Source: Lumbricus terrestris (lineage: Eukaryota; Annelida; Clitellata; Crassiclitellata; Lumbricidae). Taken from it: DNA of 64,000 bases. The first letter of the stretch is position 1. The number at the start of each line of letters is the position of its first letter. The stretch covers positions 51,001 to 115,000 of the forward strand of contig OX457040.1 in NCBI GenBank assembly GCA_949752735.1. Reading direction: 5' to 3'. A program made the position numbers and the translations under genes. Below, one piece after another: positions 1 to 12,342 of the stretch. Below the pieces are notes generated by a model. That model had not been told where the DNA came from. It saw only the letters and a program-made list of their open reading frames with translations, and did no database searches.

Positions 1-632
1 CGTCTGCACGTCAACATAATTATCCCTGCGTGTACGTCTGCACGTCTGCATATCCCTTCCTGTACGTCTGTACGTCTGCATATCCCTGCGTGTACGTCTG
101 TATGTCTGCATATCCCTGCGTGTACGTCTGTATGTCTGCATATCCCTTCCTGTACGTCTGCACGTCAGCATAATTATCCCTGCGTGTACGTCTGCACGTC
201 TGCATATCCCTGCGTGTACGTCTGCACGTCTGCATATCCCTGCGTGTACGTCTGTATGTCTGCATATCCTTCATGTACGTCTGTACGTCTGCATATCCCT
301 GCGTGTACGTCTGTACGTCTGCATATCCCTGCGTGTACGTCTGTACGTCTGCATATCCCTGCGTGTACGTCTGTACGTCTGCATATCCCTGCGTGTACGT
401 CTGTACGTCTGCATATCCTTCCTGTACGTATGTACGTCTGCATATCCCTGCGTGTACGTCTGTACGTCTGCATATCCCTGCGTGTACGTCTGTACGTCTG
501 CATATCCTTCCTGTACGTCTGTACGTCTGCATATCCCTGCGTGTACGTCTGCACGTCTGCATATCCCTGCGTGTACGTCTGTACATCTGCATATCCCTGC
601 GTGTACGTCTGTACGTCTGCATATCCCTGCGT
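1..632. repeat. 30-bp minisatellite
   Basis: About 21 head-to-tail copies of a 30-bp unit of the form TGTACGTCTG / YAYGTCTGCA / TATCCCTGCG. Some copies are 29 bp, and there is a recurrent TTCC variant. The array is cut by the window start. Long open frames on both strands are a by-product of the 30-bp period and are not genes. Confidence 0.95.
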
Positions 633-1143
633 GGAAGCGTGCGTCCTCGTTGGTTTTCCTACGTCTCCGTCTGTGTGAAAGGCAATGGACGATGTGGAAA
701 CAAGTTAAGCAGAAGCAGCGTCAATTTAACGATAGCAGGAACAGCACCGAGTCCTAGCCATGCGTATACGTCGTATATTATACACACTCACTTATTTACT
801 TACATGCACACATACAATAAATACCGACGATGTGGGACAGATAGGCACAGACGAAGGCAGACACAGACAGACACAGACAGACGAAGGCAGACACAGACAG
901 TCCGTGCGTTGAGGCTTCGTATGAGACGAAGTCAAAGGAAGGCGGGAAATAGTAATTCCCAATGAAAGTCTCTTCCACTGAAACTGACAAGCGAAGAATG
1001 CGTTGCTCTATCATGCATGACATTGTGAATGGTTTTATACAGCGTGTCCAGATGTAGGCCATGATGATAGAAGAGCGTGAGAGAATGACATGAAAAGACA
1101 AAAGGTTGTAGGACACAGGGTTCGCCGTGGGATCTGTGAATAG
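633..1143. other. Intergenic, short GACAGACACA repeat
   Basis: Unique-looking sequence with a short run of GACAGACACA-type repeats at about 842-902. No gene, RNA or element end was recognised. Confidence 0.5.
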
Positions 1144-1152
1144 GCCGTAGAC

Positions 1153-2130
1153 GAGTCTAGGACAAACCCCCCCGGACAAAACCCCCCGGACAAAACCCCC
1201 GGACAAAACCCCCCGGACAAAACCCCCCGTACAACCCCCCCGGTATAAAACCCCCGGACAAAACCCCCCCACTCACAACTGTTGACAATAAAATATTGAC
1301 TAGATAGTCTAAATAGATTTCACGCGAGATCAAGGTATTTTTTATCTTAAATAGAAGCTGGATGAATGATAAAACGCTTGAGCAATCAAAGCTGGATGAA
1401 GGTTTTATAGATCTTAGATAGAAATAGAAGCTGGATGAATGATTCATGTTTTTATAGATCTGAAATAGAAGCTGGATGAATGATAAAACGCTTAAGAAAT
1501 GGAAGCTGGATGAAGGCTTTTATATAATTAGAAGGTAGATGAATGATAAAACGCTTGAGAAATAGAAGCTGGCTTAAGGTATTTTATATGTCTGAAATAG
1601 AAACTGGATGAATGATAAAACGCTTGAGAAATCGAAGCGGGATCAATGTATTTAAATAGAAGCTGGATAAATGATAAAACACTTGAGAAACCGAAGCTGG
1701 TTGAAGGTATTTTATATGTCTGAAATAGAAGCTGGATGAATGATAAAACGCTTAAGAAATGGAAGCTGGATGAATGAAATTTTCACTGCCCCTTATACTC
1801 AGACGGTCTTCAACTGTCTAGGCTCTGCTCTTGTTACATTAATTAACACCTGTTGATCAGAATCTCTAGGCTCTACCTACCCTCATTATTTACTTGATTA
1901 ATTAGCACCTCTTCAATGTGCTGTTGATTAGAATCTCTAGGCTCTACCTACCCTTTAACACCTTTTCAGTTACTTGCTAGATTATTTAACACCTCTTCAA
2001 TTTGTCACCTGATTACGGAGCTGGTGGGGGGGTTTATACCGGGGGGTTTTGTCCGGGGGGTTTTATACCGGGGGTTTTGTCCGGGGGGTTTTGTCCGGGG
2101 GGTTTTGTCCGGGGGTTTTGTCCTGCTCCC
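1153..2130. mobile_element. Foldback-like element A
   Basis: Both ends carry inverted arrays of the iteron GGACAAAACCCCCC: about 1160-1272 on the left, and its complement at about 2030-2125 on the right. A GGTATAAAACCCCC variant sits in corresponding order on both sides, so these are long terminal inverted repeats rather than independent microsatellites. The outermost bases are GAGTCTAGGAC on the left and, read inward on the other strand, GGGAGCAGGAC on the right. GCCGTAGAC occurs immediately outside both ends (1144-1152 and 2131-2139), consistent with an 8-9-bp target duplication. The interior (about 1340-1780) is a 34-35-bp minisatellite containing GAAGCTGGATGAATGATAAA and CGCTTGAG, followed by two to three copies of an ~85-bp repeat around CTCTAGGCTCTACCTACC. 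No transposase is encoded. The layout is that of sea-urchin TU and Drosophila FB elements (family knowledge); membership is inferred. Confidence 0.75.
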
Positions 2131-2139
2131 GCCGTAGAC

Positions 2140-3030
2140 TGCTTCGCCGTAGAGGTCATAACAGTTAGCAGTTAATGTACGAGAAAAACAAGAGAGAAAA
2201 CAGAGAGTAAACAAGAGCAGATTCTTGAAGTTGGTAATCGACTGAATTAGTAATTATGTCTCTTCACTATTTCTGTACATTTCTGGAACAAATCCTGCAG
2301 TCTCAGTGCGACCGAATTATTTTATGACAGAGACTGGTGATTAGTTGAAGATGCATGAAACGAAATCTGAGATTGCGCTCATCTCATGAATTTTATTCAA
2401 ATACAATGAGCTGATTCGGTTATGGAGAGAATGCGAGAGACAGAGACAGATAGACAGAGACAGAGTCAGAAACAGATAGACATACAGAGAGAGATCGATG
2501 ACCTGAGCGAAAGACCAAGAGAGAGACAGAGACACACAGACACAGACACAGACAAATACACAGATAGAGACAGAGACAGACGGACAGAAAGGGATCGGAA
2601 TAAACAGAGGCAGATACAGAGAGAAGGACACAAAGAAATAGACAGAGATAAATGGAAAGAGCGACAGAGATATAGAGAGACAGAGAGATGGTGCTATCAC
2701 GGTCCGCACATTAGTGGGGGGACCTTTGCCGCAAAATGATGTGGTGCCCGTTCAAACAGTGAGCGGTGGCAAAGAATATCGATAGATCAATCATTCGTTA
2801 AAAGAACTGCAGAAGAGTGAAACCATTTTACGGTCGATACGTGTATAATACGTTCGCATTAATTTTAGTGAAAGTATCTTTGCTGCGTACCTCCTACATG
2901 TAATTGCTCTGATGGTTTACAGTACAAATAATTATTTGTCGCTGGTCATTGCTGTAAAACTTCCTGTCTGAGCTAATGTATAACAAGGGATGTCCTCGTT
3001 TGTCGATATGGTCAGCACTAGCCCTCCCCT
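2140..3030. other. Intergenic with GACAGA repeat
   Basis: Contains a degenerate GACAGA/GAGACA purine-rich repeat at about 2425-2690. Otherwise no gene or element was recognised. Confidence 0.5.
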
Positions 3031-3433
3031 TTAACCCTCAGGCTACCAAACTTTTTTGAGACATGGACTACCAAAGGAGGGTGGTTACCACCCCTGGATT
3101 TTGGATTTGGTTTGAGATATCATAACTTACGATACACCAATGGATAGAGCATTCATTTCTGCACAAAATGATATATTTAGGTTTTAAAATATATTAATCT
3201 ACCTCGAAATTTTTTGTTTTTACATGGGGACCTTTGATTCCACAAACGTGTACTTATCCATGAACAGAATATTTCACACTGCGTGTTTTGAACATGTATG
3301 TTAATAATTATGTATATATATGCATGTATGTATGTATGTATGTATGTATGTATGTATGTATGTATGTATGTATGTATGTATGTATGTATGTATGTATGTA
3401 TGTATGTATGTATGTATGTATGTATGTATGTAT
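3031..3433 (+). mobile_element. TTAA MITE, left half, with TATG repeat
   Basis: Begins at TTAA (3031-3034) followed by CCCTCAGGCTACCA, then a subterminal GGGTGGTTACCACCCC motif. About 290 bp match the left half of the complete copy at 50980-52327 nearly base for base, including GAGATATCATAACTT and TAGAGCATTCATTTCTGCAC. It runs into a TATG tetranucleotide array (about 3323-3433). The right half is missing. TTAA targets and ends starting CCC are typical of piggyBac-type nonautonomous elements; that assignment is inferred. Confidence 0.75.
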
Positions 3434-6400
3434 GGTCTATGTATGTATGTGTGGCGTTTTCAGCCACAAGACAATGTTCGATACGAGAAACGCTGACCGC
3501 CTGCCTTGTTAAACTGAGCTGGAAACAGGCAAGGAGCAACGGTTACGCTCTTAAAGCAGCCAAACCGTGTATTTAGATCTATTATAGGTAAGGCGTAATT
3601 TCCCCTAGCCGAAAATGGTAGGTCTATCTTATAGGTTTAATTTGTGTGGCGGAACGGCGCTACGAAAATATGCGCAATAAGAGCGCGACCGACCGTTTAG
3701 TGCCTGTGGAACTAAGCTGGAAGCAGGCGAGAGTAATAGCAATAGTTATACGCGTGAAATAGCCCAATTTCTGCTTAAAACCCTATAGGTAGGATTAGAG
3801 TTAATTCTATAATTAATTTTAGGCTGGTCCGATAGCTTTAATTTAAGGCGTAGTTTAAGGAGAAGTCGTTTCGGAAGCGATAGAAACAAAGATCGTGAAG
3901 ATCGGATGATAACTGGATTTTTGGCGAATTATTGAAGGTTTTTCTATACGGAAGACCAAACACTGGTTTTATGCCAAACTATAGCGTGCAGACAGCGATA
4001 TTCCGGTGGAATAAAGCCTGCTATACGGTGCTTTGCTATATACGTGGAGTAGTGGCGACTGCTCCATGGTCAATGCATACGAATACTCTTTGTTACATTG
4101 ATCTCTACGCAACTTTGACACCTGAATACGAGCGTTTGGCTCCGAACTCGTTGGTTTCTGAGCAATTCCTAGAGAATTTACGGCGCAAAAGTGTATCTGA
4201 TCGAATCTGCACCAGCAGAGGTTGAACGTGTTACGTGTATTGGCGATCTAGCGGCGGCCGACTGGGCATCGCCCCGCTACGACGCACCAGGAAGAGTTGG
4301 TGGTGGCTCGTTCCGTCTTACTTGTGACTGTCTCCCGGCATTCAAGGCCTTGTTGACGAATTCCTCGTCTCGGTAGTATCTTGTGGTGTTTGTTTGATCG
4401 ATTAAAAGGCATTCTTCTTTCGTCCGTAGGTCCGGCGTCGGCAGACTTCGGCACTCTGCCCGCCACGATCTCGGCGAAGTATAAAATATACGACACATAT
4501 ACTGAATACCTTACACTCGGATTGGTGCATCCGACTGAGACCCGGTTAATTGGACTTGGGGAGCAACGAGACCTCCTAATATCGTGAGTGACCTGGAATT
4601 TCGCAGTTGTCAGCGACCGAGTTCCCACCGCGCCGGGAGAGCGCATCTTACGACCTCGTCACCCAAGACAGTGCTTCGTGTCGATTCAGCATGTCGGTAT
4701 AGAACACCTATTGGCGTTTTTTTGGGTGAACAGTTGATAGCCATTAACTGGTGAAGGTATCAGGTCCGGTGGGGTAGGCTTCAGCCCCTATTCGCCTTGG
4801 CCTTGCAGCCAGCGCCTCGGGCGCAGTACAGTTACGAGAGAGAGACGCCTGCTCGGGGTTGCCCTCAGGTGAATAATTCATATATATATACACATAATAC
4901 ATTTCGATCCAGCATCTGCTGCTGTGCGAAGGGCCCGGCCTCGTAGGACTCAGCCCCCTACGCGCCTAGGCCACGCCAGCGAGCGCCTCGCCGCGGGTGC
5001 GGTTAATTTACACGGGTTATAGGGTGAAACCCGCAAGCTACAGAGACGCTTCGGCTCTACCGGTCCGAAAAGGAATCCGTGTTACATCTCTGCCTACGAT
5101 TGGAAAGCGGTGTTGGTGACTGCATTGAAAGCTTCCACTCCGCCCGGTGCATTTCGTTCGGACGCCGTCCGCCCCGGACGCACCGTCATCCAGTGTCGCG
5201 GGCGCTGCCCGGTCCATCAAGAACGCCTCGTGCGCTCAGTGAATATTTCGTCATTCCAGCTTGGTCGTGAACATCAGTGACGTTGATCGTAGTGACTTGA
5301 GACCGCATCAGCGCATCGGTTGGAGGGCTCAAAGTTCGTCGCGCCTTCTTTCCCCTGCGTTGCCGGTCGTCAGTTACGCACATTACGGGCGCTGCCCAGC
5401 CAAACGAGAACGCTTCGGGCGTCGTCAGTAATCCAGCCTCCTTTTCATCCGGACGGTGAAGACTGATTCAGTGGTACCTTGAAAGTGATAAACGGTGATC
5501 GTTGGTTGTTGGTTAGCCTTGGACCGCGCGTTGGATTGAGGGCTCAAAGTTCGTCGCGCCTTCTATTTCCCGCGTGGCCGACCGCCAGCAACGAGTGCCC
5601 CGGGCGCCACGCATTCTGCCTCGGCGGATCGCGTAAAACCCAGTGAAATTGAATACGCCTGTGTTGAGTGACATACTGAAGAAGAGTGCATAGATACAGT
5701 GATACCCATATCTTGCCGCCGGCGAGACGTAAAGATAATCTGACCGTAAGCGCCGGGTAGAGGCGGAAATAAGTAAGGGTGCAGCCCCCTTAATTTCTGT
5801 CAAGCGTAGTGTACCGGAACGCGTGCGGGCGGGCCCTATCCCCGGCCGACGCGTAATTACAGTTACTGAGTGGAGTGAAGGGTGAAGTGTGCCTTTTCGA
5901 CTCTTCGGCGAGGTGTCGGTGCAGCTCCCGCAGAGGCATCGACTCCAGGTCCTAGTGTCGCCAAGTGTCATACTCTGTGAAATTTCCCGTTACAGTGTTG
6001 AAACCTGCATCAGATTGTGCGGCGCATACAATTTGCCCGTAAAAGTGTCAAGAAACCAAGTCTAGCTCGCCGCGGTTGGGAGCGAAGTTAACCGTAGCCT
6101 GGAATACAGCGCTTGCCGGGCGAACACGATACCGGTCCGGTGACCCGCGGGAGTAACTGTGACGCGGGATAGGTAGCCATTTCCCTTGTTGCGGAGAAGA
6201 CCGGCCGGCAACAAAAGTGTCAGCTTGAATAACTTTGTATCCTGTGGTCCGATCGTTTCGATCTAAGCGACAATCTTGTTCATCTGAACGAGTAGAAGAC
6301 TTTTCCTGTTGAGAGTTTGTCAACATCTGTTACGGTTTCGACGGTATAGTCTAGCGGAAGCGAAAACAGCCGGCGCGAAACTTGGTTTCCTCGGTCTTTC

Positions 6401-7510
6401 GCTTGGTGCAGCGAAGACCCGCAACGAAAGTCCTACGGTCTCCGAGACGCTTCGTCAGTTCTGGTCCGATTGACTCCATCTTGGTGTCAAACTGTTCGTC
6501 TGGTCTGTGCGGATATAAGTACGGTGAGAGAGAGTAGCTGTGGGCTCTCAAGGAATCTGTAGCATCGGCCGAAATTTGGCCGCCGGTCTTTCGCCTGGTG
6601 CAGCGAAGACCGACAACGAACGTCCCGGTCTCCGAGAAACTTTGTCAGTTCTGGTCCGATCCTTTCAATCTTGGTGTCAGATTGTTCGTCGTGCCTAGTT
6701 ACATACCTGCCAAACGAGAGTTAGTAGCTGTGGGCTCTCAGTAAATCAGTAGAGGTTCGCAAAGCTCGTCGCGGCCTGCTACCGAGTGATTACCCGAAGA
6801 GAGTAGTCGTTCGTTGATAACTTTGTCACCCGTGGTCCGATCCTTTCAATCTTTGTGTCAGATTGTTCGTCTTGCTAACGTTTTACCTGTTGAGAGTTAA
6901 CGAGTGTGAGTGAGCGTCTAGACGGTATTAACTCGCGAAGAGTTTCTCCCGGTCTTTGGCCGATCGCACGTCTTTCCCTTAGCGTACGGCCCAGCGGCGC
7001 TGCCCTAGCGAGCGAACGTCCCCGTACAGGTCTGTGTTGGAGACCCGCGACTCCATACGTTCGCGACTGTATGAAACTGTAATCTTGGCTCTTTCGAATA
7101 TCTTTACTTTCGCCTATTGGTCTTCGCGTCGACCAGTAGCAGGGTCGTGAGTGTTCGCTTAGCCGTGTCGGCTCGTATTTGTACGTGTTGGTTGAAGTCC
7201 ACGGTAGACCGGGCCATCCGCCGGTCGAGAGAGTGTAACTTTGTTGTTTGTGGTACGATCGTCACAAAGTTGGTGTCAGATTGAACGTCACGCCGAGTTC
7301 TATCTTGTATACGTGTCAGTGAGTTACCTGTTCCTTGGGAAGGGCTTCGGAAGGCATTTCATAAGCCGTCGCCCGTGTATTTTCCCTTGTGTACGTATCT
7401 TTGCCAGTTTTGATCCGATCTGGTCGGTCTTGGTGTCAATCTATTCAGCGCACCAAGACGACCGCGAATATAACGTCAGTGAGAGAATATCCTTGGTGGA
7501 TTAAACGGTG
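3434..7510. repeat. Diverged ~190-bp modular repeat block
   Basis: GC-richer block without long open frames. Related phrases recur about every 190-230 bp. GTGTGGCG with a following AGCTGGAA occurs near 3452 and 3645. CAGCCCC with AGCGCCTCG occurs near 4780 and 4950. GGGCGCTGCCC with AACGCYTCG occurs near 5200 and 5390. GAGGGCTCAAAGTTCGTCGC occurs near 5325 and 5538. CTGGTCCGAT with GGTGTCAGATTGTTCGTC occurs near 6450, 6645 and 6830, with weaker copies near 6245, 7245 and 7405. The similarity is too diverged to align by eye throughout. It may be one decayed satellite, or the long noncoding leader or LTR of an element whose coding part begins near 8118. No family is assigned. Confidence 0.45.
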
Positions 7511-8117
7511 AAGGCTCGACAAGCTTTTCTTCACCGAAACTACGGTTTTCCCCGCCCGGTCGAGGAATTCGTAGTTGCATGGTTTAGGGTTAAACGTAGC
7601 TGCCCTAACCGCTCCCTGTACTTTACGCAGCGTGTCCCGGTTCCATAAGTCATAGGTTAATTTAGATAAGGAAGTGTGTACCCCTTAGCTAATTTTTAAG
7701 CCCCCTAAAGTTGTACGATGCTGGTCTGTAGCCGGTAAACGCGACTCAGGAGCGTACCAAAGTCAGTTATCGGTGGCGCCTGTTGCGGCGAAAGAGTCGA
7801 CAGTTCCGAGTACGCGAGTGCGCCTTTCTTTTCGGATAGCGCAGTGTACGGAGGGAGAGGAGCACGTGCACGAATCGTGTGATAGTTTCGCTTCCCAGCG
7901 AACTATACGGGTGGTCTCCCTAAAGGCCTGGTACCAGAAAAACATATACAGAGAATTTTGACTGCTCCGTAGCGGACACGGAAGCATGGTTTTGTCCCAG
8001 TATCGTGTAGGGTTGAATCCCCTAGAGTGGAGCTGGTTTCGCCAAATATGGCCGGCCTCATGGCAGCGCCAGGTATTACCCGTTGGAAGTGACGGCGCGT
8101 CGGCAACTCGATGTAAC

Positions 8118-8387
8118 ATGGTGCGAAAGAGAACAGATCATGCGGAGGAGAAGGCGAAGTTGGCGGCCGCGAAAAGGAGCTCTAAGCGAGGGTCCTCTGC
8201 CCGAAGAGTGAACCCTGTTTCGAGGATTGGCCATCCTGGAGCTCGGGATGTTACCCCCAAGGTGACTTTGGGCGGGGCAGCATCAGGATCCGACGCTACG
8301 GAGCTGTATACCTTGTTCCGGGCCTCTCTGCCGAGACGTTCTTCTCCAGTGGCACAGATGCGAGTAGAGGAGATGACTGATGGCTGA
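8118..8387 (+). CDS. Small hypothetical ORF, possible gag start
   Basis: An ATG-initiated frame of 89 codons. It is basic and Lys/Arg/Ala-rich over the first 30 residues (MVRKRTDHAEEKAKLAAAKR) and Ser/Pro-rich afterwards. It lies at the 3' edge of the modular block (3434-7510) and ends 70 bp before a hAT insertion. It could be the N-terminus of a structural protein of a truncated retroelement, or a chance frame. No conserved domain, signal peptide or membrane segment is visible. I do not recognise it. Confidence 0.2.
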   Translation: MVRKRTDHAEEKAKLAAAKRSSKRGSSARRVNPVSRIGHPGARDVTPKVTLGGAASGSDATELYTLFRASLPRRSSPVAQMRVEEMTDG

Positions 8388-8457
8388 TGGGTCAGATTAC
8401 GAGGCAAGGCACCGTGTTGACGGAGAGCGGGCCGGTGAGCGTTTCATATGTATGTAT

Positions 8458-9807
8458 CAGTGATATTTTCATTAACGATAAGTAAAATTAGAACTGAAAA
8501 TATTGATTTCCGTTCAGTGTAACTTTAACTGTAACTGAAATTATTTTGAGAACGAAAACTGAAATAGAACTGAAATTAAGCACAGTGAACGAAAATTAGA
8601 ATAAAAACGGAAATTAATTTTAGAACGGAAATTAATGACAAAATTGGAAATTTTAGTTCATAGCCTTTCATAAGCAGCTGAGTTTACATCTAAAAGGCCT
8701 ACATACTTTCCGACTCTTAAAACTTTGGTATCTTTGGCTTAGCACGTGCTTCCGTGTGCAATTTATAATGGTCTTTTGCATTTGGACCTTTCCTGTAAGT
8801 TAGGCCTACTAATTTTCAACTTCGTGATAAGAATGTGGTTATGTGAAAATCACTTTGAATACCGGAGTGCAAATATTTCAATCATGATAACTTTGTGCAG
8901 CTTGCTCACTGGGTTAAATGAAAAATCATGTATTGAGTTGTTTAAGTAAGCCTACTGGAACGAAACAGACAAATAGGCCTAGCCTATAACCATGCAACGC
9001 TTGTACCTTAAAACGGACGTTTCTGGATGTTTCTGATAAACCTTTCAACAATTTAACTTGTCTTCTTCAGTGAATAAGTGGACAAAATGCTAAGAAATAT
9101 ATTCAGGGTCGGCACGAAACTTTCATGTGACTGATTCGAGTCAGCGGCTTCACCACAGAGAAAGAACAAGCACTGCATAAATGTGTAAGAGAAAGAAATG
9201 TAACTTGGTCGATCAATTCAATGGAATATGGTAAGGGGAGTGTGATTAGCTATTGTCAACATGTTGGCGGATTGGTGTCTCCAGCAAGTATTGCCAATTA
9301 AAATTTTCAGGAAATTATACAATTGAGATCTGGAGTTCAAATTGTTTGGTTTTTGTAGTAAAAATTACGCATAATTATTATTGGTGGAAAGACGGCAAGT
9401 CTACGGCAGCACTGCCCCACTTGCAGAAGATGTTGAAGCTCCAGCTTTTCAAACTTATAGAACAAACTAATATTTTTTTCTTGGTCAAGACTTCTAATAG
9501 GTGGGATAAGAAACTGTCAGCTAATGTCGCTGAAAATAGGAGGTTCTTTAAATTTAAGAAGTATATCGATAATGAAAATGCTCGAACTTGGTTTAATTTG
9601 AGGCAAATTCTAGGCCTATGAAGAACTGAAACTTAAATTATTTATATGCAAGAACTGAATTGAGAACTGAAATTATTGTAAAAACTGAAATTGAAGTATA
9701 ACTGAATTTTTTTTGAAGAACTGTAACTGAACTAGAACTGAAATTGAGGATGTCTGAACTGAAATAGAAGTAAAACGAAAATTATTTGCTGAAGTAAAAT
9801 ATCACTG
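8458..9807. mobile_element. hAT-type nonautonomous element
   Basis: Terminal inverted repeats start CAGTGATATTTT on the left; the right end read inward on the minus strand also starts CAGTGATATTTT. GTATGTAT flanks both sides (8450-8457 and 9808-9815), an 8-bp target duplication inside a TATG tract. Each end is followed by a subterminal array of degenerate RAACTGAAAT units (about 8490-8640 and 9620-9775). The 950-bp interior has a 122-codon open frame (9253-9621) that I do not recognise as transposase. Ends of CAGTG and 8-bp duplications are diagnostic of the hAT superfamily. Confidence 0.8.
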
Positions 9808-10104
9808 GTATGTATGTATGTATGTATGTATGTATGTATGTACGTACGTACGTACGTATGTATGTATGTATGTATGTATGTATGTATGTATGTATGTATG
9901 TATGTATGTATGTATGTATGTGTGTGCGAAGGCATGCATGCGTGCATGCATGTACACGCATGCATGTAATTATTATGCATGTTTGTATGTATGTATGTAT
10001 GCATGTATGCATGTATGCATGCATGTATGTATGTATGTATGTATGTATGTATGTATGTATGTATGTATGTATGTATGTATGTATGTATGTATGTATGTAT
10101 GTAT
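9808..10104. repeat. TATG microsatellite
   Basis: Tetranucleotide array with ACGT and GCATGCAT variants. It is followed by a hAT insertion (10133-11433) and then by the right half of the TTAA MITE (11442-12041), so it is most likely the internal microsatellite of that MITE, as at 51263-51740. The reading frames here are repeat artefacts. Confidence 0.85.
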
Positions 10105-10132
10105 TCATCGTCAATATCTGTTTCATCTAATT

Positions 10133-11433
10133 CACAGTGCTGTCCAATGTGCGGCCCGCGGGCCGCATGCGGCCCGCGAGGTGATTTCAAGTGGCCCGCC
10201 CGGATTCACTAAATTTTTGCACTTTAATTGTGTAAAATGAAGTAAAGGATAAAGTCACTGGTCGACCTGAGCTTTTATTTTTTATTGATTTTGTGACAAT
10301 GCTATCAGGAATGTCAATCTGAAAACTAAAATTACTCTCTTCTTTTTCTTACTGGGATTAGGTTCCACTATAATCTACCTGGAGATTGACCCACGACTTC
10401 TGGTTTTAACAACTCTCATTACTGTACTCAATTAAACTCACTTCGCATATCGTAATCTCGAGACTTCGACAGCACCCACAAAGGCCAAGTCGCGGAACCA
10501 GCTTATCACAGGCGCTTAATCAAAACAAAATCAACAGGCAGCGGGTCAAGTCCGGAGAGTCAGGCGGGCAGACAGATGGACGGCTAAGGTGGGTGATGTT
10601 TAGAGCTGAAATGACGAGGGATGTGAGAAGAGCAAACCGTCCCAAACCGTTCACTTCTATTAGTCAGTCCCTAAGATGTGTAGGTTACAGAGTTCCAGTA
10701 GGCCTACGTCTTCAAGTGACTATGACCATTCCTCTCGAGAGAAAGTCTAATTCTATAGTCCTAAGGATTAGAAAGAAACCATCGATAAGAGACACAGGGG
10801 CCAGGGATGACAAACGTCGATGTCTTGATGGCTCTGTCTGGTCCGACGACTATGATGCTCTTTAGACCGAAACTCGAGGCTTCGATAATTTTTTCATGAA
10901 AGTCAGGGCAGGAGGATGGAAATTCGCCCCAGCCATAAAGTGGATCTTAACCCAAATAATTGATTGGGCGACGTAAATGAAGAGCTGAGCTGGCCAAACT
11001 GTGTCTAGGTCCGTAACTGAGTGCGAGGCAGGGTTAAACGCCACCATTACCGTGCACATTTTGTTGCTGAGCTACACATTTTGAAGGTAGTCCACATGCT
11101 AGTATTCACTATTCATTATTATTATTATTCCTGTGGGACTCGTCGAACTCTTTCGATAAACTGCTCAAGACTTTCCTCTTTGGCCATTCCTAGGTCGGGA
11201 GCATCTCTGAATAGTTATCTTAAAACGGCGTTGTCTAAATTTCATAACAGATAGCCATAGGCTAGATTGATAGATAGGCTAGAATCATTCCATATTAAAT
11301 TTCAATACTCGTTTCAATGTTAATGACCTAGGCCTATATCAATAAATTTGAGTTTAGGGCCTACTGTTGCGGCCCTCGGCTTCAAGAATCTTGCTTTTTC
11401 GGCCCGTGGTACCAAAAAGGTTGGACAGCACTG
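10133..11433. mobile_element. hAT-type element with GCGGCCCGC subterminal repeats
   Basis: The left end carries CAGTGCTGTCCAA (from 10135, preceded by an extra CA) and the right end its complement TTGGACAGCACTG, ending at 11433. ATCTAATT (10125-10132) and ATCTAATA (11434-11441) form a near-perfect 8-bp target duplication. The left subterminal region has repeated GCGGCCCGC-type motifs, and the right has GCGGCCCTCGG and CGGCCCGTGG, an arrangement common in hAT elements. There is no convincing transposase frame in the 1.3 kb, so it is presumably nonautonomous. It interrupts a TTAA MITE. Confidence 0.75.
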
Positions 11434-11441
11434 ATCTAATA

Positions 11442-12041
11442 TAAGCTGCTGATAAAGTTTACACAGAAATATCGATTTGCGTTGTAAAAACCCAACATTT
11501 TCACACATTTTAATTTATTTTTGAGCTCTTCCGGTCATCAAAAGTCAAAATAATTGGTTTGGAAAAATAGTCCTACATGCCCTCTATAGAATGACATTAT
11601 TTAATTCTCTTCAAAAATAAATTGCGGATACGTTATAATCGAAAAAACATAAAATGTTTACAGAAACAAAACCTATTTCAATATATTTTAATTTATTTTG
11701 AGCACTTCCGGTTGTCAAAAGACGACTCAATGAGCATGGAGATGTAGCACGACATTCCCTTTATAGAATGGTATTATTTGTGTCACTTCATATTAAATGA
11801 CGGATAAGATAATAATTATAGTCGATAATCTAAGGGGGATGGTATCCCCCTCTGGCGCCTTGGGTATATGGGGTATAACTTTTGAACGGTATGGAGTATC
11901 ATCACAAATTTTACCTCAAAATGTGTGCAAATGAATCCTCTACAGCGACTTGAAATTTCGGCATCTTATTCCAAACGAAACACAAGTATTTTGGGGGGAA
12001 AACCTAGGGTTTTTGGATACCACCCCTTGGTAGCCCGAGGG
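11442..12041 (+). mobile_element. TTAA MITE, right half
   Basis: Aligns along its length with the right half of the complete copy at 51730-52327: shared GTTTACACMGAAATATCGAT, GTATAACTTTTGAACGGTAT and the terminal GGTAGCCCGAGGG before TTAA (12042-12045). The left half is missing; its TATG middle lies at 9808-10104 on the other side of a hAT insertion. Confidence 0.8.
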
Positions 12042-12342
12042 TTAAATGATAATCATAGCCTAATTGCATAAGAGGATATGCCGTGAATCGTATTAATCGG
12101 AAATGGAAGGGTGACAAGATTCAGTAAGTTACCTTTCTAGAGCGTGCAACATCTGCTATACAAAGTATAGTGATTTGTAGAAAGAGGCTGCCGTAGTCAT
12201 TTCCTGACAGTACAAGTACATGGTGTATATTGCTCGCTGCACGTTTTATGAAAATTGAGAAATAATTTGCCGATGAAATCTGATTTTGAGGAATATTGCA
12301 TAATGAAAAGAGATGTAAAATACAAGAACTGTTGAAACCAGT

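Noticed and set aside
9253..9621. 122-codon frame inside the hAT element 8458-9807 as transposase
   Set aside because: No BED finger, no C-terminal hAT dimerisation motif and no catalytic signature can be seen.
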